Shown here: piece after piece, positions 6,801 through 16,721 of the stretch
How the letters are laid out: each line of letters begins with the position of its first letter
How positions within the stretch are numbered: position 1 is the stretch's first letter
Source of the DNA: Neptunomonas sp.
Lineage (GTDB): Bacteria > Pseudomonadota > Gammaproteobacteria > Pseudomonadales > Balneatricaceae
Assembly (NCBI RefSeq): GCF_016744175.1
Contig: NZ_JADGEV010000027.1
Span: 1 to 40,942, forward strand
Direction of reading: 5' to 3'
Length of the DNA: 40,942 nucleotides
Made by a program: the position numbers and the translations under genes
The notes under the pieces: generated by a model
Database searches by the model: none
Told to the model about the DNA's origin: nothing
Seen by the model: only the letters and a program-made list of their open reading frames with translations

Positions 6801-9032
6801 TTACTGATGAACAGAAGCAAGTGCGCTATTTAATGTAGCACTTGGGCGCATTACGCGTTTAACTGTATCGCGTTGAGCATGGTAGTAACCGTCTAAGTCA
6901 GCAGGCGTGCCTTGTACAGCGCTAAGCTCAGCTACAATAGTTGCTTCATTGTCAGCGAGTGTTTTAGCCAACGGTGCAAACAAAGTTGCCAGCTCTTTAT
7001 CTTCAGTTTGTGCTGCAACGGCTTGAGCCCAGTACATACCTAGATAGAAATGGCTACCACGGTTATCTAGCTCACCCGTTTTGCGTGAAGGAGACTTGTT
7101 GTTTTCTAGAAGCTTGCCTGTTGCTTGGTCAAGGGTCTTAGATAGCGTTGTAGCACGTGGGTTATCATTTTTGATACCCATATCTTCTAGAGATACTGCT
7201 AGTGCCATAAATTCGCCGAGTGAATCCCAACGCAAGTGATTTTCTTCTTCTACCTGCTGCACGTGTTTAGGTGCTGAACCGCCAGCACCCGTTTCGTACA
7301 TACCGCCGCCTTTAAGCATGGGTACGATAGAAAGCATTTTAGCTGATGTACCTAATTCCATAATCGGGAATAGGTCAGTCAGGTAATCACGTAGTACGTT
7401 ACCTGTTACTGAAATAGTGTCTTGGCTACGGATCTGGCGTTCCATAGAAACACGAATCGCTTCGTCGTAAGACATGATGCGAATATCCAGACCATTTGTG
7501 TCGTGGTCTTGCAGATAAACACGTACTTTTTTAGCCAGTTCCATGTCATGAGCACGCTCAGGATCTAACCAGAAAAGAGCAGGAGTGTCGGATTGGCGAG
7601 CACGCGTTACAGCAAGTTTTACCCAGTCACGTACAGGCTCATCTTTGGTCTGACATGCGCGCCAGATATCACCTTTTTCTACTTCGTGTTGCGTCAGTAC
7701 GTTACCTGCAGTATCAACAATACGCATGATACCGTCTTCAGCTAGCTCAAACGTTTTATCGTGAGAACCATACTCTTCTGCTTTCTTAGCCATCAAACCA
7801 ACGTTAGGTACAGTACCCATTGTTGTTGGATCAAATGCACCGTTAGTTTTACAGAAGTTGATCATTTCTTGGTAGATGCGAGAGTACGTGCTTTCTGGCA
7901 TAACCGCTTTAGTATCTTTTTGCTTACCATCTGGCCCCCACATCTGACCAGAATTACGGATCATGGCTGGCATAGAGGCATCAACGATAACGTCACTAGG
8001 CACGTGTAGGTTAGAGATCCCTTTTACGGAATCAACCATCGCCATTTCAGGACGAGTTGCGTAGCAAGCTTGAATATCTTCTTCGATCTCTTCGCGCTTA
8101 GAGCGTGGTAGGCTAGCAATTTTATCGTAAACACTGCCTAAACCATTGTTTGGGTTAACTTCAAGTCTTGCAAATAGCTCAGCGTGCTTTTCAAAAAGAT
8201 CTTTATAGAAAACCGTAACTGCATGTCCAAATACGATAGGGTGAGAAACTTTCATCATGGTAGCTTTAACGTGTAAAGACCACATAACACCCGTTTCTTT
8301 TGCATCGTTTAGGCTGTTTTCAAAGAATTCACGAAGTGCTTTGCAGCTCATGAACATGCCGTCTATGATTTCGTTTTGTTCAAGACGCAGTTCTTTTTTG
8401 ATTTCTACAGAGCCGTCTTTCGATACAAATTCAATACGGATATCTGTTTCTTTATCTACAGTAGTAGACTGCTCGCTCGAGAAGAAATCACCGCCATTCA
8501 TATAGTCAGCGTGTGTACGTGATGCTTTGCTCCATTTACCCATTCTGTGTGGGAATTTACGAACAAAGGCTTTTACAGCAGCAGGAGCGCGACGATCTGA
8601 GTTACCTTCACGCAGTACTGGGTTTACAGCACTACCAAGAAGTTTACCAAAGCGTGTTTGAGTCGTTTGCTCTTCATCGCTATGCGCCACTTCAGGATAG
8701 TTAGGGATATCATATCCCTGAGCCTGTAATTCAGCGATACAAGCTTTTAACTGAGGAATTGAAGCACTGATATTAGGAAGCTTAATAATATTTGCAGAAG
8801 GATCTTGAGTCAGCTTGCCTAGAAAAGAAAGGCCATCTGCTACTTGCTGATCGTCAGTAAGTTTTTCGGGAAAAGCAGAAAGAATACGGCCTGCTAATGA
8901 AATGTCACTAATTTTAACATCGATGTCTGCAGCTGCTGTAAATGTTCTTACGATAGGTAATAAAGAACAGGTAGCCAGTGATGGAGCTTCGTCAGTAAGG
9001 GTGTAATAAATCGTTTGTTTCTTGGTAGTCAT
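6801..9032 (-). CDS. icd: Isocitrate dehydrogenase, NADP-dependent, monomeric type
   Basis: 743 residues, the typical size of the monomeric (type II, about 740 aa) IDH, which is unrelated in size to the 416-aa dimeric enzyme. It oxidises isocitrate to 2-oxoglutarate with NADP+ in the TCA cycle. Recognisable conserved stretches include [14 protein letters not shown], the [10 protein letters not shown] segment, [12 protein letters not shown] near the N-terminus, and [12 protein letters not shown] with LRWDSLGEF in the C-terminal half. The ATG at 9030-9032 follows a GGATGAG sequence. The gene has its own promoter and terminator, so it is monocistronic. Confidence 0.96.
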   Translation of the reverse strand: MTTKKQTIYYTLTDEAPSLATCSLLPIVRTFTAAADIDVKISDISLAGRILSAFPEKLTDDQQVADGLSFLGKLTQDPSANIIKLPNISASIPQLKACIAELQAQGYDIPNYPEVAHSDEEQTTQTRFGKLLGSAVNPVLREGNSDRRAPAAVKAFVRKFPHRMGKWSKASRTHADYMNGGDFFSSEQSTTVDKETDIRIEFVSKDGSVEIKKELRLEQNEIIDGMFMSCKALREFFENSLNDAKETGVMWSLHVKATMMKVSHPIVFGHAVTVFYKDLFEKHAELFARLEVNPNNGLGSVYDKIASLPRSKREEIEEDIQACYATRPEMAMVDSVKGISNLHVPSDVIVDASMPAMIRNSGQMWGPDGKQKDTKAVMPESTYSRIYQEMINFCKTNGAFDPTTMGTVPNVGLMAKKAEEYGSHDKTFELAEDGIMRIVDTAGNVLTQHEVEKGDIWRACQTKDEPVRDWVKLAVTRARQSDTPALFWLDPERAHDMELAKKVRVYLQDHDTNGLDIRIMSYDEAIRVSMERQIRSQDTISVTGNVLRDYLTDLFPIMELGTSAKMLSIVPMLKGGGMYETGAGGSAPKHVQQVEEENHLRWDSLGEFMALAVSLEDMGIKNDNPRATTLSKTLDQATGKLLENNKSPSRKTGELDNRGSHFYLGMYWAQAVAAQTEDKELATLFAPLAKTLADNEATIVAELSAVQGTPADLDGYYHAQRDTVKRVMRPSATLNSALASVHQ

Positions 9033-9140
9033 TTCTCATCCCCGAGTAGTTTAGCTGGATCGCAACAGGCTTGAAGTAAGCTGACTTTTGGTCTGGTTAC
9101 TTCACTGGTCCAAGCCTTTCTTCTATGTTTAGCGAGCGGA

Positions 9141-9168
9141 ATTATACCGGAAGAGTAATAGCTGTTAT
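9141..9168 (-). promoter_or_regulatory. Probable icd sigma-70 promoter
   Basis: On the minus strand a perfect TATAAT (9141-9146) is preceded, 16 bp upstream, by ATAACA (9163-9168), a 4/6 match to the -35 consensus. This would give a leader of roughly 100 nt before the icd ATG. Confidence 0.55.
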
Positions 9169-9467
9169 ACGGTTGGACTATGCACTTAAGGATAATAAAA
9201 CGATTTTTTTGTAAAAAATCTACAAAAACAGGGGCGACCTAATACTTAGGTTTCACAATCTATCGTCTGTATTTGAGTGGCTAAGCCATTTTTTTTAAAA
9301 AATAAGAAAATTAGAATTACGTGAGAGTATTTGACCGAATAATTCATGTCGCTACATGCATTATGACGGTAGCCGGCTGTTTGTTATAGGGTGCCGGCTC
9401 CGCCTAGTAAAGTCGCTATATTACATGGATGCATTAACGAGCAGTCGATTCGTGTGCTTCTCCATTT
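9169..9467. other. Non-coding stretch between ccoG and icd
   Basis: With the icd promoter and leader to its left, the icd-ccoG gap is about 435 bp and holds no convincing gene. AGCCGGC and GCCGGCT (around 9371-9400) form a 7-bp stem with a 15-nt loop that could mark the ccoG transcript end, but no T-run follows on either strand. A short TGGC-TAA-GCCA followed by a T-run near 9277-9296 is too small to call a terminator. Confidence 0.4.
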
Positions 9468-10826
9468 TTAACGATTAATAGCTATAAAGGTCGTGTTTTT
9501 AGTGAGTTTGAAGCCATTATTCTGGAAATTTATACTTACCTCACTACGTGGGGGAAGTGGTTTCAAAGCACAAATTCTATAGGGAAGCCATTGCCCAAAA
9601 CTCTCTTGTTTGATCGTTTTGTTACCTTCAAGCGTAGCGGTTGGTAGCCCCGAAATACTTAAATGAAACTGCTGACGTTCCGATCTGAAATTTTCTAGTT
9701 TAAACAAGTATCTATTACAAATTGTTTCTTCGTTAAGCTGATGAAATAGTGCGCCGCGGTCACGACGGATCTCGACTAATAACTCTGTTTTTCCACTAAA
9801 TCCGTAAACTACAGCAGCACAGGTTGTCAGTAAGACGAGTAAGTAACCGACAAGGCGGGGGCGCCAAAGTGGGCTACTGCGCTTTTCCAGTTGGTCTTCA
9901 GAGCAAAAGCGAATCAAGCCTTTAGGGCGTTGTATTTTTTCCATAACGGTATCGCAGGCGTCAATACAAGCACCGCAATCGATACAGGCTGCTTGAAGGC
10001 CGTTTCGAATATCAATCCCAGTAGGACAGACTTGTACACAGAGTCCACAGTCTACACAGTCCCCGCTGCTACCATCAGATGAGCGCTTGCTACTACGAGG
10101 CTCTCCTCTGTTTTTATCGTAACTAACAGTGCGGGTTTGATCATCAAACATGACACCCTGAAAACGAGAGTATGGACACGCATGTAAACAGATTTTTTCT
10201 CTTACAAGACCTGCATTAAGATAGGTTAGAACAGCCATGCAGGTTAACCAACCTAGGGTTCCTGCGCCTGCTTGCCAAGTAAATAGGTCTGAAACGAGTT
10301 CACGAATAGGAATAAAGTAGCCTGTAAAAGTTACCGCTGTAAAAATAGAAAAGCTAACCCACAAAAGGTGTTTGCTTATACGGCGTAGCAGTAGTGAGCC
10401 ATTCAAAGGTTGATTTTCTTGGCGGGCTCTAATATTGGCGCGTCCTTCAGTCCATTGCTCTATACGGATAAAGACCCATGTCCAAATACTTTGTGGGCAG
10501 GCAAAACCACACCAAACACGCCCCCAGCCCACGGCCATAAAGAATAATAAGCTAGTACCCGCAATCATGATGCCTGCCAACAATGGCAAGTCATGCCAAG
10601 AGAGTGACGTTCCAAAAAGTAGTATTCGGCGTTGGCTAAAATCAAATAATAGCCAAGGTTGCCCATCAACCTGTAACCACACTAAAGCAAAGTAGATACA
10701 CAGGAGTGGCCAACTAATAAGACGACGAAGATGTTGAAAAAAACCTTCGGTCAAGCGAACGTGGATTTTGCTATCAACGGCAAACGTAGAAGCATCGATA
10801 ATTTGGACAGGAATTTTTTGCATCAT
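9468..10826 (-). CDS. ccoG: Cytochrome c oxidase accessory protein CcoG (FixG/RdxA family)
   Basis: 452-residue membrane ferredoxin-like protein involved in copper handling for assembly of cbb3 oxidases. Hydrophobic segments occur at about 38-55, 85-105, 155-175, 195-210 and 335-355. A cytoplasmic ferredoxin domain carries CVDCGLCVQVCP and CIDCGACIDACD, two 4Fe-4S motifs. Further cysteines in WCGFACPQ and CLHACPYSRFQ are the family's conserved pairs. The C-terminal 100 residues form the periplasmic Ig-like FixG domain. Two adjacent ATGs (10826, 10823) are possible starts. The gene usually sits beside ccoNOPQ or ccoHIS; none is in this window, so it is an orphan copy or a detached part of that system. 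Confidence 0.93.
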   Translation of the reverse strand: MMQKIPVQIIDASTFAVDSKIHVRLTEGFFQHLRRLISWPLLCIYFALVWLQVDGQPWLLFDFSQRRILLFGTSLSWHDLPLLAGIMIAGTSLLFFMAVGWGRVWCGFACPQSIWTWVFIRIEQWTEGRANIRARQENQPLNGSLLLRRISKHLLWVSFSIFTAVTFTGYFIPIRELVSDLFTWQAGAGTLGWLTCMAVLTYLNAGLVREKICLHACPYSRFQGVMFDDQTRTVSYDKNRGEPRSSKRSSDGSSGDCVDCGLCVQVCPTGIDIRNGLQAACIDCGACIDACDTVMEKIQRPKGLIRFCSEDQLEKRSSPLWRPRLVGYLLVLLTTCAAVVYGFSGKTELLVEIRRDRGALFHQLNEETICNRYLFKLENFRSERQQFHLSISGLPTATLEGNKTIKQESFGQWLPYRICALKPLPPRSEVSINFQNNGFKLTKNTTFIAINR

Positions 10827-10974
10827 TCACAACTTCGCTAATGAGACTTGGGAGGGTCAAAGCATATAGAAGAAGTGAAAATAGGATCAGGGATAAAAAA
10901 ATAAAACTATTGCGGTACAGATTGCGTTGATAGTGTTTAATAGGGCTATGCACGCGAGCAAGGCTGAAAACAAA

Positions 10975-12426
10975 ATGAGTAGAGAATACCGGTATCAACA
11001 ATTAGAAACATGGCTGCTCGAAGGTATTGCGGGGCAGCGCTGGGGGGTAGGAGAGAGACTGCCTTCTGTGCGCGATATGTGCCTAGAGCAACAACTTTCT
11101 AAAGCGACGGTGTTGCATGCTTATCAGAGGTTAGAAGCCCGAGGGCTGGTGGAAGCACGTCCTAAATCGGGATACTTTGTGCTGCCAAGTATAGCGAGCA
11201 GAGCTGCACCGTTGATTGATACAAGTGCTGTCGTGGCACCTTCCCCGGTAACCGTTAGCGACGTTGTTATGGATATTATGTCCAGAGGTGCTGCGTTTGA
11301 TATCTTATCTGGATTACAAAATGAGCGCTTACCTGCACATAAAAATACAGAGAGTCGTTACCTTGAAGCAAATAACGCCGGAATAACTGCGTTGAACCGT
11401 AGTATCGGTCGTGCTTTGCGTAGCCAAACTGGCAGTGCACATCAATACTATGATGAACCAGCAGGAGACAGTGAATTACGAGAGCAGTTAGCGCAGCGAT
11501 ATCGACGATATGGATGTGAGCGCAGCGCTGAAGATTATTGTATTACCGCAGGTTGCCAGCAGTCCCTTTTTTTAGCTTTGATGGCCTCTTGTCAGCGCGG
11601 TGATATTGTTGCTGTTGAATCTCCTGGCTTTTACGGAGTTTTGCAGTTGCTTGAACAACTGGGTTTGCAGGTTGTTGAAATTCCATCATCATCGGTAGCA
11701 GGTTTAGATGCTGATGCGCTAGAAAGTGCATTACAACAATGGAATATTCGCGCGTGTGTTGTTACGCCCGCTTATGCAACCCCCACCGGTGCTAACTTAC
11801 CCTTAGCAACACGTAAAAAACTCCTTGTATTAGCAGAGCAGTATGATCTGGCATTGATCGAAGATGACATATACGGGGAGCTTGGCTTTTTAGGGCGACC
11901 AGATCCTTTAAAAGCAGAAGATAAATCCGGTCGGGTTATTCTTTGTAGTTCTTTTTCTAAGAGCCTTTCTCGTGATTTACGAATTGGCTGGATAGATGCA
12001 GGTCGTTGGCATCATCAAGTGAAGCGACTAAAACTAGTGACCTTGTTAGCGAGCAGTCGCTTTGTGCAGCAAGGGCTTGCTAGTTTTTTAAAAGATGGTG
12101 GTTACGACACGTATCTGCGTCGCCAGAGAGAGCAGCTACGACAGCAGCGAGATCAGTTAGTTGAATTTTTGGATAAGCATTGGCTCGCAGACGTTCGCTT
12201 TAGTGTGCCTGAAGGTGGGGTTGCAATGTGGTTACAATTGTCTGAAGAGGTTGATACGCTTTCGGCATATGGCGTTGCGCTCAGTAAAGGAGTTGTTATA
12301 ACACCAGGGTCGCTGTTTTCTTCAACTGATAACTACCGGAATTGCTTACGGTTGAGCTTTTTACATCCGTTAACCACTACGCGAAAAGATGCTTTGAAAA
12401 CATTAATGGGAGTGATTTCCCATTAA
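10975..12426 (+). CDS. MocR/PdxR-type GntR regulator with aminotransferase-like domain
   Basis: About 483 residues from ATG 10975 (MSREYRYQ). An in-frame ATG at 10948 preceded by TAGGG is an alternative. N-terminal winged-helix GntR domain (about 5-75: GERLPSVRDMCLEQQLSKATV with YQRLEARGLVEARPKSGYFV), linker, then a fold-type I aminotransferase-like domain. This contains TAGCQQSLFL, TPAYATPTGANLP, the IEDDIYGEL aspartate and the PLP lysine in SSFSKSLS. Members sense PLP or an amino-acid/PLP adduct and control neighbouring genes. It diverges from ccoG across about 150 bp and converges with the cupin gene. No vitamin B6 synthesis genes are near, so the target is unknown. Confidence 0.9.
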   Translation: MSREYRYQQLETWLLEGIAGQRWGVGERLPSVRDMCLEQQLSKATVLHAYQRLEARGLVEARPKSGYFVLPSIASRAAPLIDTSAVVAPSPVTVSDVVMDIMSRGAAFDILSGLQNERLPAHKNTESRYLEANNAGITALNRSIGRALRSQTGSAHQYYDEPAGDSELREQLAQRYRRYGCERSAEDYCITAGCQQSLFLALMASCQRGDIVAVESPGFYGVLQLLEQLGLQVVEIPSSSVAGLDADALESALQQWNIRACVVTPAYATPTGANLPLATRKKLLVLAEQYDLALIEDDIYGELGFLGRPDPLKAEDKSGRVILCSSFSKSLSRDLRIGWIDAGRWHHQVKRLKLVTLLASSRFVQQGLASFLKDGGYDTYLRRQREQLRQQRDQLVEFLDKHWLADVRFSVPEGGVAMWLQLSEEVDTLSAYGVALSKGVVITPGSLFSSTDNYRNCLRLSFLHPLTTTRKDALKTLMGVISH

Positions 12427-12466
12427 TGTTGTTTAAGTATGCAGGCCACATTAAGTAAGCAATGAG

Positions 12467-13195
12467 TTAATTTACTTTATTACTGAGGGATGCTTCATCA
12501 ACTAAACGTGCTAGATGGCCCACTTTAACGAGAATTAAGCATCCATCGTTACTAAAAGGCTGGTGCTTACTGTCATGGGGTGAGCGTATCCAAGTGCCTG
12601 TGGGGTATTGCCCAAATTCATCTTCGAAAGTCCCCTCTATAACGAGGATCTCTTCACCGCCCATGTGTCTGTGGGTGCTGAAGTGTGTGCCTGTTTGCCA
12701 GCGCACGAGAGCAGTATGCTCGGCAGTGTTTTGCGATGCAAATTCGTGCAGTGGCATAACGCTTAGACCGTCAACTAAACCGGGAAGCCAGTCAGTTTCA
12801 TGTGTATTTAATACAATTGTTTCTTGGTCGTTCATATCAAACATATTGAGTTTTACGAGTAACTCACAACCAACGGTACTACCTGGCGTATGACTAGAAC
12901 CCGGGGGATTACGTAAATATGTTCCCGCAGGATAGCTGCCGTTTTCATCTTCAAAAACACCGCTTAAAACAAAAATTTCTTCTCCTTGAGGGTGCGTGTG
13001 CTCGGGGAAAAACGTTCCTGGTTCATATCGTACAATACTGGTGACTTGGCCTTGCTCAGCACTTTCACGCTCCAAGGGTTTTCGCCAAACGCCTTGGGCC
13101 GGAGAGGGGAGCCATTCATTACTTGTTGTTTCAATAATACAGCGTTGCAAACGGTCCATATTTATGGGTGCGAAGTTGCTTGTTGTGGCTGTCAT
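12467..13195 (-). CDS. Tandem ChrR-type cupin domain protein
   Basis: 242 residues comprising two ChrR-like cupin domains in tandem (about 20-120 and 125-232). Each has the metal-binding pattern: FFPEHTHPQGEEIFVLSGVFEDE in the first, THRHMGGEEILVIEGTFEDE in the second, with G(S/T)Y-L/I-R-P-H-type second motifs (NPPGSSHTP, SPHDSKHQP). There is no zinc-binding anti-sigma N-terminal domain, so it is a stand-alone cupin, possibly an acetylacetone- or quercetin-dioxygenase-like enzyme or a small-molecule binder. GGGAG precedes the ATG. It lies 43 bp downstream of the SDR gene on the same strand, so the two are probably cotranscribed. Confidence 0.85.
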   Translation of the reverse strand: MTATTSNFAPINMDRLQRCIIETTSNEWLPSPAQGVWRKPLERESAEQGQVTSIVRYEPGTFFPEHTHPQGEEIFVLSGVFEDENGSYPAGTYLRNPPGSSHTPGSTVGCELLVKLNMFDMNDQETIVLNTHETDWLPGLVDGLSVMPLHEFASQNTAEHTALVRWQTGTHFSTHRHMGGEEILVIEGTFEDEFGQYPTGTWIRSPHDSKHQPFSNDGCLILVKVGHLARLVDEASLSNKVN

Positions 13196-13238
13196 TTTAT
13201 GGCTCCCGGGTATACTTCTATAAATGTGTTTGTGGGTG

Positions 13239-14006
13239 TTAATTGCGTCCAGCCATCACACCACCATCAATATTCCAAATTGCCCCTGTCACCCAATCTG
13301 CTTTATCCGAGAGCAAGAATGTAATGGTGTTAGCAATATCCGCTACTGTACCAATCCGGCCTATGGGATGGAAAGCATTGAATCCTGCAAGAGCTTGATC
13401 TAGCTCACTAGGATCGATAAAGGTTTCATAGATAGGCGTTTTAACAACAGCAGGAGAAACAGCATTTACCCGAATGTTTGAGTCAGCTAGTTCCATCGCT
13501 AAATGTTGGGTAAAAGCGTGTAAGCCCGCTTTTGCCATTGAGTAAGCAGAAGAGGGTGTTGCTTTAATGGCTTGGTGCGCCCACATAGAACCGATATTGA
13601 CAATTTCACCACCGTTGTGAACTTGCATATTTTTAACCACGGCCTGAGTAACAAGGAAAATAGATCGGTTGAGGCCCATATATAGTTCATAGTCATCAAC
13701 GCTATGATCAATAAATGGTTTCGGATTAAAGTAGCCCGCAGCGTTGACCAATTGTTTAATATGACCGTCAAAGTTGTTTATGCGAGTAATCAGGTGCTCG
13801 ACTGCTTCAGGCTCGTATAAGTCTTCTTGCCAAGTCAGTACGCTAGAAAACTGTTCCAGTTTGGCTTTTACACGTGCGAGTTTTTCAGGATTACGGCCAA
13901 CAACGATTATGGAATGTCCCTGCTTTGCTAGTTGTTCTGCTGTAGCTAATCCCATACCACTGGAACCACCGATAATTAAGCTATATACATTATTAGACGT
14001 TGTCAT
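13239..14006 (-). CDS. Short-chain dehydrogenase/reductase
   Basis: 255-residue classical SDR using NAD(P). The cofactor motif GGSSGMG (about 13-19), the NAAG motif, the catalytic Ser in NIGSMW, and Tyr-Lys in YSMAK (about 157-161) are all intact, as is the C-terminal [21 protein letters not shown] and WNIDGG typical of the family. VGRNPEK after the second strand suggests NADP preference (Arg after beta-2). The substrate cannot be told from sequence. AGGAG lies 8 nt before the ATG. It forms a two-gene unit with the downstream cupin gene and is divergent from an HxlR-family regulator, which probably controls it. Confidence 0.92.
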   Translation of the reverse strand: MTTSNNVYSLIIGGSSGMGLATAEQLAKQGHSIIVVGRNPEKLARVKAKLEQFSSVLTWQEDLYEPEAVEHLITRINNFDGHIKQLVNAAGYFNPKPFIDHSVDDYELYMGLNRSIFLVTQAVVKNMQVHNGGEIVNIGSMWAHQAIKATPSSAYSMAKAGLHAFTQHLAMELADSNIRVNAVSPAVVKTPIYETFIDPSELDQALAGFNAFHPIGRIGTVADIANTITFLLSDKADWVTGAIWNIDGGVMAGRN

Positions 14007-14121
14007 TGTGTTGATCTCCTGAATAGTGTTTTATTCAATTGAAGATAAAAGGCACTATAAAATTAGTTACATGAGTGAGTTGTGAGATAATCATATGAAG
14101 ACGCTTACTGTTTGAAAACTA

Positions 14122-14155
14122 AGTACAAATGAGTGGGGTAGGTACTTTTTAGTAC
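14122..14155. promoter_or_regulatory. Candidate HxlR-family operator
   Basis: GTACT-TTTT-AGTAC (14142-14155) is a perfect dyad, and a further half site AGTAC stands at 14122-14126. TACT/AGTA dyads resemble YodB-class HxlR-family operators. The dyad ends 6 bp before the hxlR-like start codon, which suggests autoregulation, and lies within the intergenic region shared with the SDR gene. Confidence 0.5.
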
Positions 14156-14161
14156 ATCTTT

Positions 14162-14539
14162 ATGAAAACTAATGAGAAAAAAATTCTGCGCCGAACCGCA
14201 CCGGTTCAAGCAACGCGGATGGTTGAAGCAATCTTTGGCTGTAAATGGTCATTAACGGTGTTTACGCTATTAACGGATGGAGTGAACCGGCCGGGCGAAA
14301 TGGTGCGAAGCGTTGAGGGCTTAAGCACAAAAGTACTAAATGAGTGCTTACGTAGGCATATTGAGTTTGGTATTTTGCAGAAAACTTCATTCGCAGAAAT
14401 ACCACCTCGCGTAGAATATGAGTTCACGCCCTTTGGCAGGAAGTTCTTGAAAGTGGTGGGTGATATTGAACAGCTTCAACAAGATATTGGTGAAGCTAAG
14501 CATGTGCCTGTCTCAGAGGGTAGAGCTAGTGAAAGCTAG
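14162..14539 (+). CDS. HxlR-family transcriptional regulator
   Basis: 125-residue winged-helix protein of the HxlR (DUF24) family. The family pattern GCKWSLTVFTLL (about 26-37), RPGEMVRSVEGLSTKVLNE and the wing ending VEYEFTPFGR are present. The Cys-Pro that often precedes the GGKW motif is absent; one cysteine lies within FGCKW and another near CLRRH, so redox sensing is possible but not shown. The ATG has no good ribosome site and may be read from a very short leader. It diverges from the SDR-cupin pair, its likely target, and its last four bases overlap the convergent TauE gene. Confidence 0.88.
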   Translation: MKTNEKKILRRTAPVQATRMVEAIFGCKWSLTVFTLLTDGVNRPGEMVRSVEGLSTKVLNECLRRHIEFGILQKTSFAEIPPRVEYEFTPFGRKFLKVVGDIEQLQQDIGEAKHVPVSEGRASES

Positions 14540-15309
14540 CCCGCATAAACATCAAAAAAGAAGTAAAGTGTCGTAGCAATACTCGCGATAATGACAAAAT
14601 TTCTAACCTGTTGCTGAGGTAGTTTGCGTGACACATGCGCAGCGACATAACCGCCCGCTAACGTACCAAATAACACAATAGTACCCTCATACCAAGCAAT
14701 CACGTCGTTATAAATAAAGAGAACAATGGCAATGAGTGACACCGACGAGGACACTAATAGCTTCAAGCCATTCATGGCGTTGATATTGGTATAACCTGCC
14801 AATGCTAAATAGCTCAGGCTGATAATGCCTAAGCCTGCATTAAAGAAACCACCGTATGTTGCCACCCCTAAAAGCAAAAGAGATAACAGTATCCCGCCAA
14901 TTGATGAAGCATGGCGGTGACGAGACGCCAGTTTCTTTAGCCCTGCATTAATGTGCCCGCCAAAGATAAAGAGAACCGTAGCAAAAAGTAGCAGCCACGG
15001 AATCGCCTCTTCAAAAACTGTTTCGGGTGTTTGCAACAATAGCCATGCACCTAAAATACCACCCAGTAAGCTGATAACAATAATGCGCACCAACTGATCT
15101 TTATGCTGAGCAATCTCTTTTCGAAATGCATAAGTGCCACTCAGATAGCCAGCACACGATGCAAAAGTGTTAGTTGCGTTGGCTGTGATAGGCGGAATAC
15201 CCGCAAAGATGAGTGCCGGAAAAGTAATAAAACTTCCGCCGCCAGCAATAGAGTTGAGAACTCCTCCAAAGAAGCCTGCAAGGAACAGAATGACTAATTC
15301 AAATGACAT
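14536..15309 (-). CDS. TauE/SafE family sulfite/organosulfur exporter-like permease
   Basis: About 257 residues from ATG 15309 (MSFELVIL); a GTG at 15333 adds eight residues. The protein has seven or eight hydrophobic helices in two related halves, with the family's glycine-rich GGVLNSIAGGGSFITFPAL near the N-terminus and GGFFNAGLGI in the second half, followed by NGLKLLVSS. The family moves sulfite, sulfoacetate or related anions out of the cell. No sulfur-metabolism gene is adjacent, so the substrate is open. It is monocistronic by its surroundings. Confidence 0.9.
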   Translation of the reverse strand: MSFELVILFLAGFFGGVLNSIAGGGSFITFPALIFAGIPPITANATNTFASCAGYLSGTYAFRKEIAQHKDQLVRIIVISLLGGILGAWLLLQTPETVFEEAIPWLLLFATVLFIFGGHINAGLKKLASRHRHASSIGGILLSLLLLGVATYGGFFNAGLGIISLSYLALAGYTNINAMNGLKLLVSSSVSLIAIVLFIYNDVIAWYEGTIVLFGTLAGGYVAAHVSRKLPQQQVRNFVIIASIATTLYFFFDVYAG

Positions 15310-15485
15310 AATTAATGACAGACCTGTGACCACTAAAAAGAGCTAGACGATAGCACAGTCACTGTTCGCTCAAATAGATACAGATAGTGCATAAATTAAC
15401 CCGTTCAGATATTTAACTTTATAGATGTTTTTTTTCTGGCAAACTGGGCAGATATTGAAAAAAGCACCTGTGAGAATTGACTGTT

Positions 15486-16679
15486 ATGACTAATGCAAAA
15501 TTTGCAAATGATGCTGAAATAATTGAATTCGTACTTATCCATACTGAGCTTTTTAGCGATTCATCTGCTTTACGTGTTGAAGAGATTGGCGACGGTAATA
15601 TTAACTTTGTATACCGAGTTACTAATGGCCAGCAGAGTGTCATTGTTAAGCAAGCGCTTCCGTATGTGCGCATTATTGGTGAAGGTTGGCCATTATCGCT
15701 AGATCGTATTCGTATTGAAGCACAGTGCCTCAAAGAACAAGGGACTTGGGCTGCTGAGTATGTGCCTGTTGTTTACTATTTTGATAAAGCACGTTCTGCG
15801 TTCATTATGGAAGATATTGGAGACCACGAAAACTTGCGCCATGCATTGATTGCACGCCGCCCAATACCGGAACTAGGGCATCATTTAGGTGAGTTTCTAG
15901 CTGAGTCTTTGTTCCACACGTCTGATTTTTATCTAGACACCTATCAGAAGAAAGCCACCGTAGCCGACTATATTAATCCTGATTTATGCAAAATATCGGA
16001 AGAGCTGTTCTTCTGGGATCCGTTCTGTGATCACGAACGTAATAGTGTTAATCCCCCACTACAAGAAACCGCGCAAGCACTGTGGAAGGATGATCAACTT
16101 AAAGCAGAGGCCGCTAAACTCAAATATCATTTTATGAATGATGCTCAGGCTTTGCTTCATGCCGATTTGCATGCAGGGTCTGTATTTGTAAAAGCTAACG
16201 GCACTAAAGTGATTGATCCAGAATTCGCTTTTTATGGCCCTATGAGTTTTGATATTGGCTCTATTCTGGGTAATTTACTGATCAACTTTGCCGGTCAATT
16301 AGGGCTGGAAGGTGATGCAGAAGAGAGGCAGAAATATCGTGAGTTTCTGCTAACGACGATAGATGATTTATGGAACACTTTTTCTTTACGCTTCAAGAGA
16401 TTAGTTAGCGAAAAATGTAAAGACCCTGTCTTTGTTGATGCATCTTTTGTTGATGCATTTATCGCACATACGTGGCATGAAAGCATGGGATATGCAGGTA
16501 CTGAAATAATTCGCCGCACCATTGGGTTAGCTCATGTGGCAGATTTGGATTCAATTGAAGATATAAATACACGTGCCGTGTCCGAAAAATTTGCTTTGGA
16601 TTTAGGCTGTGCACTGATAAAACAGCGCCAGGACATTAAATCACCTCAGGTCCTAAAAGCATTGGTCCAAGCAATATAA
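15486..16679 (+). CDS. mtnK: S-methyl-5-thioribose kinase
   Basis: 397 residues, the usual MtnK length. It phosphorylates 5-methylthioribose with ATP in methionine salvage. It has an aminoglycoside-phosphotransferase-like kinase fold: EEIGDGNINFVYRV (ATP loop), IVKQALPYVR with the lysine, MEDIGDHENLR (hinge), the catalytic HADLHAGSVFV, and DPEFAFYGPMSFDIGSILGN with the metal-binding Asp. The C-terminal ARG-rich FIAHTW and GTEIIRRTIGLAHV match the family. ATG 15486 is preferred; a TTG at 15477 is in frame. No mtnA or mtnB is adjacent, so the rest of the pathway must be elsewhere. Confidence 0.93.
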   Translation: MTNAKFANDAEIIEFVLIHTELFSDSSALRVEEIGDGNINFVYRVTNGQQSVIVKQALPYVRIIGEGWPLSLDRIRIEAQCLKEQGTWAAEYVPVVYYFDKARSAFIMEDIGDHENLRHALIARRPIPELGHHLGEFLAESLFHTSDFYLDTYQKKATVADYINPDLCKISEELFFWDPFCDHERNSVNPPLQETAQALWKDDQLKAEAAKLKYHFMNDAQALLHADLHAGSVFVKANGTKVIDPEFAFYGPMSFDIGSILGNLLINFAGQLGLEGDAEERQKYREFLLTTIDDLWNTFSLRFKRLVSEKCKDPVFVDASFVDAFIAHTWHESMGYAGTEIIRRTIGLAHVADLDSIEDINTRAVSEKFALDLGCALIKQRQDIKSPQVLKALVQAI

Positions 16680-16721
16680 TCTAGCATGCTGATCTTGTAA
16701 GGATGGCAAAGGAAGAGAAGA

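Noticed and set aside
9371-9400. AGCCGGC/GCCGGCT inverted repeat as a ccoG terminator
   Set aside because: Stem has a 15-nt loop and no T-run on either strand; kept only as a note in the gap entry.
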